Part shown: positions 15,993 through 25,116 of the stretch, piece by piece
Layout: each line of letters opens with the position of its first letter
Numbering within the stretch: the stretch's first letter is position 1
From: Kyrpidia tusciae DSM 2912
Lineage (GTDB): Bacteria > Bacillota > Bacilli > Kyrpidiales > Kyrpidiaceae
Assembly: GCF_000092905.1 (NCBI RefSeq)
Contig: NC_014098.1
Location: 682,001 to 746,000, forward strand
Direction of reading: 5' to 3'
DNA: 64,000 bases
The notes under the pieces: generated by a model
Seen by the model: only the letters and a program-made list of their open reading frames with translations
Told to the model about the DNA's origin: nothing
The model's database searches: none
Program-made: the position numbers and the translations under genes

Positions 15993-16021
15993 TTGTCAAC
16001 TTCAGCTCCCGATGTTATACT
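15993..16021 (+). promoter_or_regulatory. SigA promoter of the threonine operon
   Basis: TTGTCA (15993-15998), a 17-nt spacer and TATACT (16016-16021). The -10 lies within the left arm of the dyad operator at 16011-16062, so a bound protein would block RNA polymerase. Confidence 0.7.
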
Positions 16022-16062
16022 GTCTACCAGTAGAGGATTGTAATCCACCTACAGTAAACATC
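16011..16062. promoter_or_regulatory. Nested dyad-symmetry operator at the thr promoter
   Basis: Outer dyad: GATGTTATACTGT (16011-16023) against ACAGTAAACATC (16051-16062), complementary apart from one bulge. Inner dyad: GGATT (16035-16039), GT, AATCC (16042-16046), extended by GTAG/CTAC (16030-16033 and 16049-16052). Most of the outer left arm is upstream of the likely transcription start, which favours a DNA operator over an RNA hairpin. Confidence 0.6.
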
Positions 16063-16076
16063 GCGGGGTGACGGGC

Positions 16077-16529
16077 GTGGGTGAAGGGAATCGCCGAAGA
16101 TACTATCTGGTGGCGGAAGAGATTCTCCCGGAAGCCATGCTCAAAACGGTTCAGGTCAAGACTTTGCTCGCCAGCGGGGAAGTGGAGAGGGTTCACGATG
16201 CCGTCTCCCAGGTCGGTTTGAGCCGAAGTGCCTTTTATAAGTACCGGGACTTGGTGCATCTGTACGATGAAGAAGGGCGGGAGCATGTGGTGACCCTGTC
16301 GCTCATCCTTGAGCATCGCACGGGGGTCCTTTCTGTCGTATTGAACGCCATTGCCCGGGCTGGGGGAAACGTTCTTACGATCAATCAGGGTATGCCGGTG
16401 CACCAGGCCGCTCTGGTGACGGTGATGGTGGACGTTTCCGACATGACCAACCCCGTCGACGCCTTGGTGAAGACCTTGATCGGGATTACTGGGGTCCGCC
16501 GGGCGGAAATTGTTGGTTACAGCCAGTGA
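16077..16529 (+). CDS. ACT-domain protein of the PheB/UPF0735 type, probable threonine-operon regulator
   Basis: A 150-residue protein: an N-terminal helix-turn-helix-like segment ([19 protein letters not shown] and [16 protein letters not shown]) joined to a C-terminal ACT amino-acid-binding domain ([22 protein letters not shown]). It matches B. subtilis PheB, a family for which, as I recall, a repressor role on threonine genes has been reported (ThrR). GTG 16077 gives the family N-terminus with GGGGTG upstream; GTG 16068 is the alternative. It precedes thrC by 16 bp behind a palindromic promoter, so autoregulation of the thr operon is a reasonable inference. Confidence 0.82.
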   Translation: MGEGNRRRYYLVAEEILPEAMLKTVQVKTLLASGEVERVHDAVSQVGLSRSAFYKYRDLVHLYDEEGREHVVTLSLILEHRTGVLSVVLNAIARAGGNVLTINQGMPVHQAALVTVMVDVSDMTNPVDALVKTLIGITGVRRAEIVGYSQ

Positions 16530-16545
16530 AGGAGGAGATCACGCC

Positions 16546-17619
16546 ATGTGGCGGGGTGTCGTGGAGGAGTACCGAGAGTTCTTGCCCGTGGAGCCGGATA
16601 CGGAGCCGATCAGCCTGCAAGAAGGCAACACACCGCTTATCTATGCCCGACAACTGTCCGAGCGCACCGGCCTCGAGATTTGGTTAAAGTACGAAGGCCT
16701 TAATCCCACAGGTTCGTTTAAAGACCGCGGGATGGCCATGGCGGTGACAAAAGCGAAAGAGGACGGAGCCAAGGTGTTAATTTGCGCGTCCACGGGGAAT
16801 ACATCGGCGTCAGCCGCCGCCTATGCGGCCCGGGCGGGCATGCGCGCGGTGGTGGTAATCCCGGATGGAAAGATCGCCCAGGGGAAATTGGCCCAGGCGT
16901 ATATGTATGGAGCCCAGGTCGTCGCAGTCCGGGGGAATTTTGACCAGGCGTTGGCGATCGTTCGACATTTGGCCGAGACCCATCCGGTGACTCTGGTGAA
17001 CTCCGTCAACCCTTTTCGGATTGAGGGCCAGAAAACGGCGGCCTTCGAGATTTGCGACGAGCTGGGGGAAGCACCCGACGTGCTTGCGATTCCAGTGGGC
17101 AATGCCGGTAACATTACCGCATATTGGAAAGGATTTGTTGAGTATCACCTTCATCGGCGTACCCGGCATCGCCCGCGCATGTTTGGTTTCGAGGCGGAAG
17201 GTGCGGCGGCCATCGTGCGGGGAAAGCCGATTGCTCACCCGGAAACGATTGCCACAGCCATACGAATTGGGAATCCCGCGAGCTGGAACGGGGCGGTGCA
17301 GGCGGTGGAGCAATCCGGCGGGATGATGGGCGCAGTAACGGACGAGGAGATTCTCGAGGCTTACCGATGGGTGGCTCGGGAAGGGATCTTCTGTGAGCCC
17401 GCTTCCGCCGCCTCGGTGGCGGGACTGGTCAAAGCCCGAGCCGAGGGGCGGCTGGAAAAGGGACTGACGGCCGTCTGCGTCTTGACCGGCAACGGGCTCA
17501 AAGATCCGGATACAGCGTTGCTGCACGCCCCTGGACGGGCTGAGGGCCCGCAGGTGGTGGAGGCCACCGAGAAAGCGGTGGTCGATGCGATGATGGGTTC
17601 GGAAGCGCTTCGGTCGTGA
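16546..17619 (+). CDS. thrC: Threonine synthase
   Basis: PLP enzyme converting O-phosphohomoserine to threonine. The 357-residue protein is of the shorter Gram-positive class. The PLP lysine is K59 in [10 protein letters not shown], and the phosphate-binding glycine-rich loop is [19 protein letters not shown] at the N-terminus and [11 protein letters not shown] near the C-terminus complete the fold-type II signature. ATG 16546 has GGAGGAG upstream; a longer in-frame extension into the preceding gene is rejected. It is followed by thrB after 40 bp, forming a regulator-thrC-thrB unit; hom is not in this window. Confidence 0.94.
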   Translation: MWRGVVEEYREFLPVEPDTEPISLQEGNTPLIYARQLSERTGLEIWLKYEGLNPTGSFKDRGMAMAVTKAKEDGAKVLICASTGNTSASAAAYAARAGMRAVVVIPDGKIAQGKLAQAYMYGAQVVAVRGNFDQALAIVRHLAETHPVTLVNSVNPFRIEGQKTAAFEICDELGEAPDVLAIPVGNAGNITAYWKGFVEYHLHRRTRHRPRMFGFEAEGAAAIVRGKPIAHPETIATAIRIGNPASWNGAVQAVEQSGGMMGAVTDEEILEAYRWVAREGIFCEPASAASVAGLVKARAEGRLEKGLTAVCVLTGNGLKDPDTALLHAPGRAEGPQVVEATEKAVVDAMMGSEALRS

Positions 17620-17659
17620 GCTTGGGGATGAGATTTTGGAGAGAAATGGGGGACCCCTC

Positions 17660-18598
17660 GTGGCGGTGAAGGTTCGAGTGCCGGCCACCACGGCGAATCT
17701 CGGTCCGGGATTCGACAGTTTGGGCATGGCGTTGCAGCTTTATAATGAGATTGAGCTGGAGATCATGGATCAGGGATTGCAATTTGAAGTTACCGGCGCC
17801 GGCGCGGAGATGATTCCGGCGACTTCTGAAAACGTGATCTACAAAGCGGTGCAGTATGTGTTCGATCAACTCGGCAGACGAAGACCAGGATTGAAGTTGC
17901 GGGCTCACAATGCGGTGCCGGTGACCCGGGGGCTGGGCAGCAGTGCCACGGCCATTGTGGGCGGGTTGGCGGCGGCCAACGAACTGTGCGGGCGGCCGCT
18001 GTCCGCGGATGATCTGCTGGAGTTGGCGGTGGCCATGGAAGGGCATCCTGACAACGTGGCTGCCGCGCTTTTCGGCGGGATCGTCGTGTCCGGCAAGACC
18101 GGGGAAAAAACGCGGTACGTCAAATTGCCAGTACCCCAAGATCTCGTTTGCGTCGTCGTTGTGCCTGAAGTACCTCTGGCCACGAAAGATTCCCGGAAAG
18201 TGCTTCCGACCTCGGTGCCCTTTTCCGATGCCGTCCACAATGTGAACCGGGTGGGTCTGTTGGTCGGGGCCCTTGCCACGGGGGATCTGGAAACGGCGGG
18301 GGCGGCCATGGATGATGTGCTGCACGAACCTTACCGAATGTCTCTCATCCCCGGCATGGGTGCCGCCGCCGATGCGGGTCGGAAAGCCGGAGCTTTGGGC
18401 GTGGCGTTGAGCGGTTCCGGGCCTTCGTTGATCGCCTTCTGCCGGGCCGGAGATGAAGAGCCAGTGGGTCCCGCCATGATCCAGGCCTGGGCGGGGGCGG
18501 GGCTGGCGGCCCATTCGATGGTTTTGCGGCCCGATTTGCGAGGGGTGCAGGTGATCGATATCGACGCATCGGCGTCTCTTCAGCCGTTGACTCGGTGA
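17660..18598 (+). CDS. thrB: Homoserine kinase
   Basis: GHMP-family kinase producing O-phosphohomoserine, the substrate of ThrC. The 312-residue protein begins VRVPATTANLGPGFDSLG and carries the ATP-binding GHMP motif RGLGSSATAIVGG. The C-terminal motif GVALSGSGPSLIAF is also present. GTG 17660 is favoured because GGGGGA lies 7 nt upstream and it matches the usual N-terminus; a TTG at 17636 is possible. Immediately downstream (21 bp) lies dnaI, so the kinase may be transcriptionally linked to a replication gene. Confidence 0.94.
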   Translation: MAVKVRVPATTANLGPGFDSLGMALQLYNEIELEIMDQGLQFEVTGAGAEMIPATSENVIYKAVQYVFDQLGRRRPGLKLRAHNAVPVTRGLGSSATAIVGGLAAANELCGRPLSADDLLELAVAMEGHPDNVAAALFGGIVVSGKTGEKTRYVKLPVPQDLVCVVVVPEVPLATKDSRKVLPTSVPFSDAVHNVNRVGLLVGALATGDLETAGAAMDDVLHEPYRMSLIPGMGAAADAGRKAGALGVALSGSGPSLIAFCRAGDEEPVGPAMIQAWAGAGLAAHSMVLRPDLRGVQVIDIDASASLQPLTR

Positions 18599-18619
18599 AT
18601 GTTAGGGAGGGACGGCCAT

Positions 18620-19594
18620 ATGGAGTCCATCGGATCGCTGGCCAGTCTGGCGGCGCTGCGGCGCCCGGGCGCAAAGACCGCCCCTTCTTTCTTTTATGAG
18701 CGAATTCCCCAGCTCCGGGAACTCGGAGTAAAGCCCCGGGCGGTGATTCGGGGCAGTGGCTTATTGTTTGCCTACTTGCAACAGCAGGAGATCTGCGGTC
18801 AGTGTCGGGGTTACGAACAGTGCGGCAAGCAAGGAGACGCCCGGGGCATGTTCGACCAACTGGAAGTTTATCAAGGGGAGATTACCGTTCGAACCGGATA
18901 TTGCCGTCCGTATCAAGAGTGGTTGGAAAGACGCCGCTTAAAAGACCTGGAGGCGTTCTCGGGCAAGACTGAGGCAGACGGCCGTTTTACCTTCGAGAAT
19001 TTTCCCGAGGAGCAAAAGCGCCGGTTTCCGGATTTGTACAAAGCGGCGGTGGAGTTTGCCGAGACGGTGGAACCCGGGGTGCCGATGAAGGGCCTGTACA
19101 TCTTTGGGCCGCCGGGGGTGGGGAAAACACATCTTCTTCTGGCGATCGTCAATCGCCTGGAGGAGAGGCGGGTCCCGACGCTCTTTGTCCGGGCGGACAT
19201 GATTTTTGACCGCCTCCGCAGCCGCATTGCGTCTGGGCAGGATGTGGAACCCATCGTGGAAGCGTATTGCCGGGTGCCTGTGCTCGCCATCGATGAGTTT
19301 GCCCAGGAGCGGCCGAGTGATTTTACACTGGAGAAGATGTTTCGGATTATCAATGCCCGTTTCACCACCGCTCGGCCGACGTTATTTACCAGCAATTATC
19401 CACCTCCGGAGATCTACGGGCGGGTGGCCCGGGAGCTGGAAGTTCTTGTGGACGTCATGCGAAGCCGCATTGTGCAGATGAATCGGCACGGACACCTGGA
19501 CGGTCCCGATGCCCGGCTCCGGCAGATTGACTGGCTCGGGCCGAGGATGGAAGAGACGTCCCCTCGTTCTCCCACAAATCCACCGGACAAGTGA
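18620..19594 (+). CDS. dnaI: Primosomal helicase loader DnaI
   Basis: AAA+ ATPase that loads the replicative helicase at the origin or restart forks. In the 324-residue protein an N-terminal zinc-binding region is seen as C59-x2-C62-x5-C68 and C95, typical of DnaI but absent from DnaC. The AAA+ module has Walker A GPPGVGKT (163-170) and Walker B VLAIDEFA. The ATG at 18620 lies after GTTAGGGAGGGA; an upstream ATG (18599) adjoins the thrB stop and has a poorer ribosome site. dnaB, its usual neighbour in Bacillus, is not adjacent. The 3' end overlaps the convergent yqhG by 140 nt. Confidence 0.88.
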   Translation: MESIGSLASLAALRRPGAKTAPSFFYERIPQLRELGVKPRAVIRGSGLLFAYLQQQEICGQCRGYEQCGKQGDARGMFDQLEVYQGEITVRTGYCRPYQEWLERRRLKDLEAFSGKTEADGRFTFENFPEEQKRRFPDLYKAAVEFAETVEPGVPMKGLYIFGPPGVGKTHLLLAIVNRLEERRVPTLFVRADMIFDRLRSRIASGQDVEPIVEAYCRVPVLAIDEFAQERPSDFTLEKMFRIINARFTTARPTLFTSNYPPPEIYGRVARELEVLVDVMRSRIVQMNRHGHLDGPDARLRQIDWLGPRMEETSPRSPTNPPDK

Positions 19595-20435
19595 GCGAAG
19601 CCGATCGCCGCTTGTTGAACCAGGTGAGCATCGAGGCGGGGGTGAGGAAAAGCCAAGCCCATTGAAGAGGATCAGCCAGGATACGCGGGCCGAGACGCCA
19701 TTTCAGTTCTTCCCGGCGGATGGCCCACTCTGCTTCCAAAGTGCGACGATCCTCCTCCCGTTCCCGAAGGATCTGTTGAAAATACAGGGCCAGGCGCTGC
19801 TCTTCTTCCCGACGCCTCTCCAGGGCTTCCTTGGCCCAGCGGTGATCCTCGTGACTAAGGTGCAGACGCAGGGCGGCCTGGAGAAGACTTGTGGCTTCTG
19901 GCCACTCGATTCGGGCCTTCTCAAGGTGTCGAGCTGATGGAGTGTCAGAAAGTTGCACCGGCGGCAAAGAGGCGTCCGCGTGGATGGCGACCCGCCCCTC
20001 CACCAAGTCTACCGCGGCGGCCAATAACCGATCTTTTCGCCGGTCCGAGACATACGAGATTTTCCAATAGACCAAGAGGACCGGTCGGAGTAAGGTGTCC
20101 GGACGGCTCACTTCAAATTGGCGTACAAACCGTCCCCGGCGACATACCGACTCGTACATTCGCTGCAGACGAAAACTTCCCGGGGCCAACCATTCGGCCG
20201 TTTCGTCCTCTTCCTCGGCGGCCTCAGGGTCGAAAATGAACGTGTAGGTCGGGGGCTCCACCTCCTGGCCGGTGGCTTCCACCCACATCCAATAATAGGG
20301 CCGGTCGGTGAGCTCTTTGTCGATCTCGATGGGCGCGCGTACGGCAAGGCGCGTATCGCTGTCTTCGATGAGGGTTGCGCCGGTGTGGATAAAGTAGCTT
20401 CTCGCGAAAGTGCGGATGGCTTCGATGTTTTCCAT
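19455..20435 (-). CDS. yqhG: YqhG family protein, function unknown
   Basis: The 326-residue soluble protein matches the uncharacterised Bacillus YqhG family, always next to the Snf2-type helicase gene yqhH. Visible features are an N-terminal alpha/beta domain (YYWMWVEATGQEVEPPTYTFIFD), an acidic stretch EAAEEEDETAEW and a charged, Arg/Glu-rich coiled-coil region around residues 195-255 (ALERRREEEQRLALYFQQIL). The last 50 or so residues are Ser/Gly-rich, exceed the usual length (about 260) and lie antisense to the 3' end of dnaI. The start ATG lies 67 bp after the yqhH stop. Confidence 0.78.
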   Translation of the reverse strand: MENIEAIRTFARSYFIHTGATLIEDSDTRLAVRAPIEIDKELTDRPYYWMWVEATGQEVEPPTYTFIFDPEAAEEEDETAEWLAPGSFRLQRMYESVCRRGRFVRQFEVSRPDTLLRPVLLVYWKISYVSDRRKDRLLAAAVDLVEGRVAIHADASLPPVQLSDTPSARHLEKARIEWPEATSLLQAALRLHLSHEDHRWAKEALERRREEEQRLALYFQQILREREEDRRTLEAEWAIRREELKWRLGPRILADPLQWAWLFLTPASMLTWFNKRRSASLTCPVDLWENEGTSLPSSARASQSAGAGHRDRPGVRADSSAQCGFA

Positions 20436-20502
20436 GGACTCCCTCCAAGCGGCCGCCCCAGGGGCGTATTGTGTTGCGGAACTCTCGGGTTACAGGCGTC
20501 CT

Positions 20503-22221
20503 CTAGATCAAACCGGGCAGTTCTACGCCCTCTGTCGCGCGTTCCCTGGCCCACTCGGCCTTCGCCGACTCAAAAGCGCGGTTGAACTCGTCCATTTTTT
20601 CCCGAAGCCGATCCGGATGTTCCGCATCCATAATCCAACGAATGACTTGTCGCTCAAAGTCATCGGCGGATAAGCGCATTTTGCCGAGAATCAGGTCGAG
20701 TTCGCCAATGACCAGTTCAAAGAGGCGAATTTTTTCCTGGAGCAATTCAACGATATATTGTTCAATGGTATCGGCCGTGGCCAGGTTGTGGATGAACACA
20801 TCCCGGGTTTGGCCCAAACGGTGAATCCGGCCGATGCGCTGTTCAACCCGCATGGGGTTCCAGGGCAGGTCGAAATTGATGATCTGGTTACAGAACTGGA
20901 GGTTAAGCCCTTCACCCCCCGCTTCGGTGGCGACCATCACCTGGGCCCTTTTCGAAAAAATGTCTTTCATCCAGTCCTTTTTCCCCCGTTGGAATCCGCC
21001 GCGAAAGGGCACAGCTGGAATGCCGCGCCGTTTCATCATGTAAAGGAGGAAATCTTGGCTAGCTCGATACTCGGTGAACACGATCACTTTGTCATGGATC
21101 TGGTTCACCAAGTCGATGGTGGTTTCCACTTTCGTGTAAGTGGGGATTCGAGCCCCGAGTTCGCACAGTTCCAGCAACCGGGCTCGAAAGCCCGGGGGAT
21201 GGGCTTCATCCTTTGCCATGCGTTCCAGAGTGTTCAAGGCCGCGTACGGCGAACTGCACATCTCCCGTTGCAGGGTGATCAAATGAAGAACATTTTGGGA
21301 TGTGTCGATGCGCCGACGGTACTCTTCCCGAATGAAGGCGGTGACGGCCTCGTAAAAAACGCGCTCCTCCGGAGACAGTTGCAACGGGACTTGGCGCACG
21401 TACCGTTTGGTGAACTCGACATTGCCTTCGCTTCGTTTATTTCGGATCATCACTTCGTCGAGGGCTTTGCGCAGTCCGGCCGGATTTTTTGGCGTTCGCT
21501 TATCTTCGACGAAATTGCGGCAGAACTCCCGGAAGCTCCCCAGTTGTCCCGGTTTTAATAAAGTGATCAGATTGTACAGCTCCCGCAGGTCATTTTGAAT
21601 CGGAGTGGCAGTGAGTAATAAACAATATTTTTTCTGCAACTGATTGACGAGTTGCCAGTTTTTCGTTTTGCGGTTCTTGAGCTTGTGGGCCTCGTCGACG
21701 ATGACCATGTCCCAGGGTTGGCCGAGAACAGCCTGGCGATGGGGGTCCCGCTTCGTGGTATCAATGGAAGCGACCAGAATATCGTAGGTGGACCAGGACC
21801 ATTCGTTTCTTTGGGCGAAGGCGGGAATGTTGAATTTTTCGTTCAATTCCCGTGTCCACTGCAGCACGAGGGATGCGGGGACGAGGATTAAGGCTTTCTG
21901 CACAAGACCACGAATGAGATATTCCTTCAGAACCAGTCCTGCCTCGATCGTTTTACCCAGGCCCACTTCATCGGCGAGGATCGCCCGACCGCGAAATTCT
22001 CGAAGCACTCGCTCAGCGGTGCGGAGCTGGTGCGGATAGGGAATGACTGCGGGCAGTTGTTCGATGCAGGTTAAACGGTCAAAATCCTCGGTCAACTGCC
22101 GCCGGTGTGCCTCCAGGGCCAATTGAAACATGGCCCACGAGTCCCAGTGATCCTCCCGGACCCGGGTCACGAACTCGTCAAAGGCGGATTCATTGAATTC
22201 CACCTCCGGCAGGTGATTCAC
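20503..22221 (-). CDS. yqhH: Snf2/Swi2-family DNA helicase YqhH
   Basis: A 572-residue SF2 ATPase of the SNF2 (RapA-like) type, thought to remodel DNA-protein or RNA polymerase complexes. Walker A/motif I is ADEVGLGKTIEAG and motif II is DEAH in VIVDEAHKLKN. Motif III is LLTATPIQN, and motif VI lies in RVEQRIGRIHRLGQ. It transcribes divergently from the gcv riboswitch. GTG 22221 is preferred, with GGGGGGA upstream; TTG 22236 is an alternative. It forms a two-gene operon with yqhG. The link of this pair to glycine metabolism is positional only. Confidence 0.88.
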   Translation of the reverse strand: MNHLPEVEFNESAFDEFVTRVREDHWDSWAMFQLALEAHRRQLTEDFDRLTCIEQLPAVIPYPHQLRTAERVLREFRGRAILADEVGLGKTIEAGLVLKEYLIRGLVQKALILVPASLVLQWTRELNEKFNIPAFAQRNEWSWSTYDILVASIDTTKRDPHRQAVLGQPWDMVIVDEAHKLKNRKTKNWQLVNQLQKKYCLLLTATPIQNDLRELYNLITLLKPGQLGSFREFCRNFVEDKRTPKNPAGLRKALDEVMIRNKRSEGNVEFTKRYVRQVPLQLSPEERVFYEAVTAFIREEYRRRIDTSQNVLHLITLQREMCSSPYAALNTLERMAKDEAHPPGFRARLLELCELGARIPTYTKVETTIDLVNQIHDKVIVFTEYRASQDFLLYMMKRRGIPAVPFRGGFQRGKKDWMKDIFSKRAQVMVATEAGGEGLNLQFCNQIINFDLPWNPMRVEQRIGRIHRLGQTRDVFIHNLATADTIEQYIVELLQEKIRLFELVIGELDLILGKMRLSADDFERQVIRWIMDAEHPDRLREKMDEFNRAFESAKAEWARERATEGVELPGLI

Positions 22222-22349
22222 GATCCATCCCCCCAAGACATGACAGCCTTAGTGTGTGTCCATTCTCTTTTTTTTACGCACGGCGGTAAACGGGTGGCGC
22301 CTGGACCCGATCTTCGGTAATATGAAGAATATCCAACCAAATGATGCGA

Positions 22350-22571
22350 TGTCGGATGAAGGGTGCGGGAGAGGGTGCTGATGCACCGCCGAAGGAGCAA
22401 GGGGAGGATTCCCGATCCTCCCGCGAAACTCTCAGGCAAAAGTACCGCATCCGGACGAGTCTCTGGAGAGTGCCCCGGCGATGGCCGGGGCCACCAAAGG
22501 GGTAACCTGGACGGCCGGCGAATGGACCGGCGGCCATCCGGGCATGCTCTCAGGTTGAAGGACAGAGAGAC
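22350..22571 (+). promoter_or_regulatory. Tandem glycine riboswitch (gcvT motif)
   Basis: Two aptamers are recognisable. The first contains GCACCGCCGAAGGAGCAA and ACTCTCAGGCAAAAG. The second contains CTGGAGAGTG, CCACCAAAGGGG and CTCTCAGGTTGAAGGACAGAG. P1 of aptamer 1 pairs GTCGGATG (22351-22358) with CATCCGGAC. The tandem layout matches the cooperative glycine sensor known from B. subtilis gcvT. It is followed by an intrinsic terminator, consistent with an ON switch in which glycine binding prevents termination. A TAATAT -10-like element lies at 22318-22323. Confidence 0.95.
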
Positions 22572-22598
22572 GGGGATGGGAAACCTCGTCTCTTTTTC
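22566..22598 (+). terminator. Riboswitch-controlled intrinsic terminator of the gcv operon
   Basis: AGAGACGGGG (22566-22575) pairs with CCTCGTCTCT (22584-22593, one G-U) and is followed by TTTTT. Its 5' arm shares bases with the 3' end of the second aptamer (CAGAGAGA), giving mutually exclusive folds. Confidence 0.85.
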
Positions 22599-22633
22599 AT
22601 TTTCTGGCTATCGGTGAAACGGGAGGGAGCACG

Positions 22634-23764
22634 ATGGGTAAGCGGACACCGATCTACCCGGCCCACGAGGCGATGGGGGCAAAAATCATCGAGTTCGGCG
22701 GCTGGGATATGCCGGTCCAGTACGCGGGGATCCTGGAAGAACACCGGGGTGTGCGCACCCGGGCCGGACTTTTCGATGTTTCCCACATGGGGGAATTCGA
22801 AATCTCTGGGTCGGAAAGTACGCCTTTTCTTCAGCGGATGGTCACCGGAAATGTCGCCGCCCTTTCGCCAGGCCGGGCCATGTACACGATGATGTGCCTT
22901 CCCAGCGGCGGAACGGTGGACGATCTGTTGGTCTACCGACTGGACGCAGATCGCTACATGCTGGTGGTCAATGCGGCCAACACGGCCAAAGATTTGACCT
23001 GGCTGCAGGAGCATCGCCTTCCGGGCGTCGAAATCGCGGATCGTACCGAGGAGACCGCTCTTCTCGCCCTGCAGGGCCCTGCGGCTGTGGAGATTTTGCG
23101 GGCGGCGAAAGGGGATGGCGAGAATCTGAAACCCTTTCGGGTGGAGGTGGGATCGGTGGCCGGGGTACAGGGCCTGATTTCCCGCACGGGGTATACGGGG
23201 GAAGATGGTTTTGAGCTGTATGTCCCCGCTGACCGAGGACTGGAACTATGGGACCGACTGCTGGAGATCGGAGGGCCCATGGGCCTCATCCCCGCAGGGC
23301 TGGGCGCCCGGGATACTCTTCGCCTGGAGGCGGCGCTGCCGCTTTATGGCCACGAACTCACCGAAGAGATCACGCCCTTGGAAGCCGGGCTCGAGGCGTT
23401 TGTCAAATGGGACGCCGGGGATTTTATCGGCCGAGACGCCCTGCTTTCCCAACGGGAGAGGGGGGTGACCCGGCGGCTCGCAGGTCTTGTTATGGTGGAC
23501 CGGGGCATTCCCCGGTCGGGTTATGCCGTGAAGTCTCGGGGACGGGAAATCGGCTGGGTGACCAGCGGGTCTTTTGGGCCCACTGTACAGCGCAACATCG
23601 GACTGGCCATGGTGGAGGAGGAATTCGCCCGGCCCGGTCAGGCCCTGGAAGTGGTGGTGCGGGGGAGATCCCTGGCCGCCACGGTGGTGGAAAAGCCCTT
23701 TTATAAAAGAGCGCGGTCGCCGGCGAAGGGAGCCGGCGCACCGGGATTGGGGGGAGTGCAGTGA
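22634..23764 (+). CDS. gcvT: Glycine cleavage system T protein (aminomethyltransferase)
   Basis: Transfers the methylene group from aminomethyl-lipoyl H protein to tetrahydrofolate, releasing ammonia. In the 376-residue protein the N-terminus PAHEAMGAKIIEFGGWDMPVQY, catalytic-site region FDVSHMGEFEISG and folate-binding RDTLRLEAALPLYGHEL are family hallmarks. The ATG follows GGGAGGG and the riboswitch terminator. The gene overlaps gcvPA by 4 nt. The H protein and lipoamide dehydrogenase are not encoded in this window. Confidence 0.95.
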   Translation: MGKRTPIYPAHEAMGAKIIEFGGWDMPVQYAGILEEHRGVRTRAGLFDVSHMGEFEISGSESTPFLQRMVTGNVAALSPGRAMYTMMCLPSGGTVDDLLVYRLDADRYMLVVNAANTAKDLTWLQEHRLPGVEIADRTEETALLALQGPAAVEILRAAKGDGENLKPFRVEVGSVAGVQGLISRTGYTGEDGFELYVPADRGLELWDRLLEIGGPMGLIPAGLGARDTLRLEAALPLYGHELTEEITPLEAGLEAFVKWDAGDFIGRDALLSQRERGVTRRLAGLVMVDRGIPRSGYAVKSRGREIGWVTSGSFGPTVQRNIGLAMVEEEFARPGQALEVVVRGRSLAATVVEKPFYKRARSPAKGAGAPGLGGVQ

Positions 23765-25116
23765 ATGGGTGGAGTTACTTGCCGCACACGGAAGAAGACC
23801 GGCGGCGCATGATGGCGGTGCTCGGGATCTCCGACATTGAGGAACTTTTTGACGACATTCCGGAAGAAGTGCGATTTCGCGGGGCTTTGCAGGTTCCGGA
23901 GCGCCTGTCGGAAGTGGAGCTGAATCGGCATATGGCCGAGTTGGCCGGGGAGAATCAACCGGCTGCCGAGATGGCCTGTTTTCTCGGAGCCGGTGCCTAC
24001 GACCACCACGTTCCCGCGGTGGTGGATGCAATGATCGGCCGCGGCGAATTTTACACCTCCTATACCCCCTATCAACCCGAGATCAGCCAAGGGATCCTCC
24101 AGGCGATTTTTGAGTATCAAACTATGGTCTGCGAGTTGCTGGGCATGGAGGTTTCGAATGCTTCGATGTACGACGGCGCCTCGGCCACCGCCGAGGCGGC
24201 GCTGGCCGCCTGCGCGGCAACCCACCGGAGCCGGGTGTGGGTGTCCGACCTCCTCAACCCCGCGTATCGCCGGGTGATCCGCACCTATTGTGAGGCGCAG
24301 GATGTAGAAGTGGTGGCGTGGCGGGATACGGATGGCCGTTCATCGGCGGAAGCCTTAAACGAGCTCGATGAATCGGTGGCGGCACTGGTGGTCCAGTATC
24401 CCAATTTTCTCGGGATTGTGGAGCCCCTTCGCGACTTTGCCCGGCGGGCCCACGAGGTCGGGGCGTTGCTCATCGTCGCCGCCTATCCCGTCGCCCTCGG
24501 CGTTTTGGAGTCGCCGGGCGCGTGCGGAGCGGACATCGCCGTGGCCGAGGGGCAGCCCCTGGGGAACCCCCTTTCCTTCGGAGGGCCGTATCTCGGTCTC
24601 ATGGCCTCCTCCCGAGCCCTGATGCGCCGCCTACCCGGCCGGATCGTGGGACAAACGGTGGATACCCGTGGACGCCGGGGTTTCGTCCTGACCCTCCAGG
24701 CCCGGGAGCAGCACATTCGCCGGGAAAAAGCGACATCGAATATTTGCTCCAACCAAGCCTTGAACGCCTTGGCGGCAACCGTTTACCTGGCGGCCTTGGG
24801 CCCCGGTGGCTTGGCCGATCTCGCCGGGTTAAATCTGCAAAAAGCCCACTATCTGTTCAACCGCCTGACGGGGATCCCCGGCGTCGAGCCCCTCATCCCC
24901 GGGGCGCCGTTTTTCAACGAGTTTGCCCTGCGCCTGCCTGTGGATCCGGCGAGGGTGAACCGGGTGTTGCTGCAACAAGGGATCTTGGGCGGCCTGGATC
25001 TTGGCGAGTACCGAACAGATTGGCGGGGAGGCTGGCTTTTGGCAGTGACAGAAAAGCGGACCCGGGCGGAAATGGACCGTTTGGTGGATGTGCTGAAAGA
25101 GGGGGTGCGATCGTGA
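23761..25116 (+). CDS. gcvPA: Glycine dehydrogenase (decarboxylating) subunit 1
   Basis: N-terminal half of the split P protein found in Firmicutes; it forms a heterotetramer with GcvPB. The 451-residue protein opens with [18 protein letters not shown] and has [17 protein letters not shown] and [18 protein letters not shown], characteristic of the family. It lacks the PLP lysine, which is in subunit 2. It begins at GTG in a 4-nt overlap with gcvT and ends in a 4-nt overlap with gcvPB, so the three subunits are translationally coupled. Confidence 0.95.
   Translation: MNGWSYLPHTEEDRRRMMAVLGISDIEELFDDIPEEVRFRGALQVPERLSEVELNRHMAELAGENQPAAEMACFLGAGAYDHHVPAVVDAMIGRGEFYTSYTPYQPEISQGILQAIFEYQTMVCELLGMEVSNASMYDGASATAEAALAACAATHRSRVWVSDLLNPAYRRVIRTYCEAQDVEVVAWRDTDGRSSAEALNELDESVAALVVQYPNFLGIVEPLRDFARRAHEVGALLIVAAYPVALGVLESPGACGADIAVAEGQPLGNPLSFGGPYLGLMASSRALMRRLPGRIVGQTVDTRGRRGFVLTLQAREQHIRREKATSNICSNQALNALAATVYLAALGPGGLADLAGLNLQKAHYLFNRLTGIPGVEPLIPGAPFFNEFALRLPVDPARVNRVLLQQGILGGLDLGEYRTDWRGGWLLAVTEKRTRAEMDRLVDVLKEGVRS

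Noticed and set aside
24522..25112. Long plus-frame extension in front of gcvPB
   Set aside because: It lies over gcvPA, and gcvPB has a proper start at 25113 in a 4-nt overlap.
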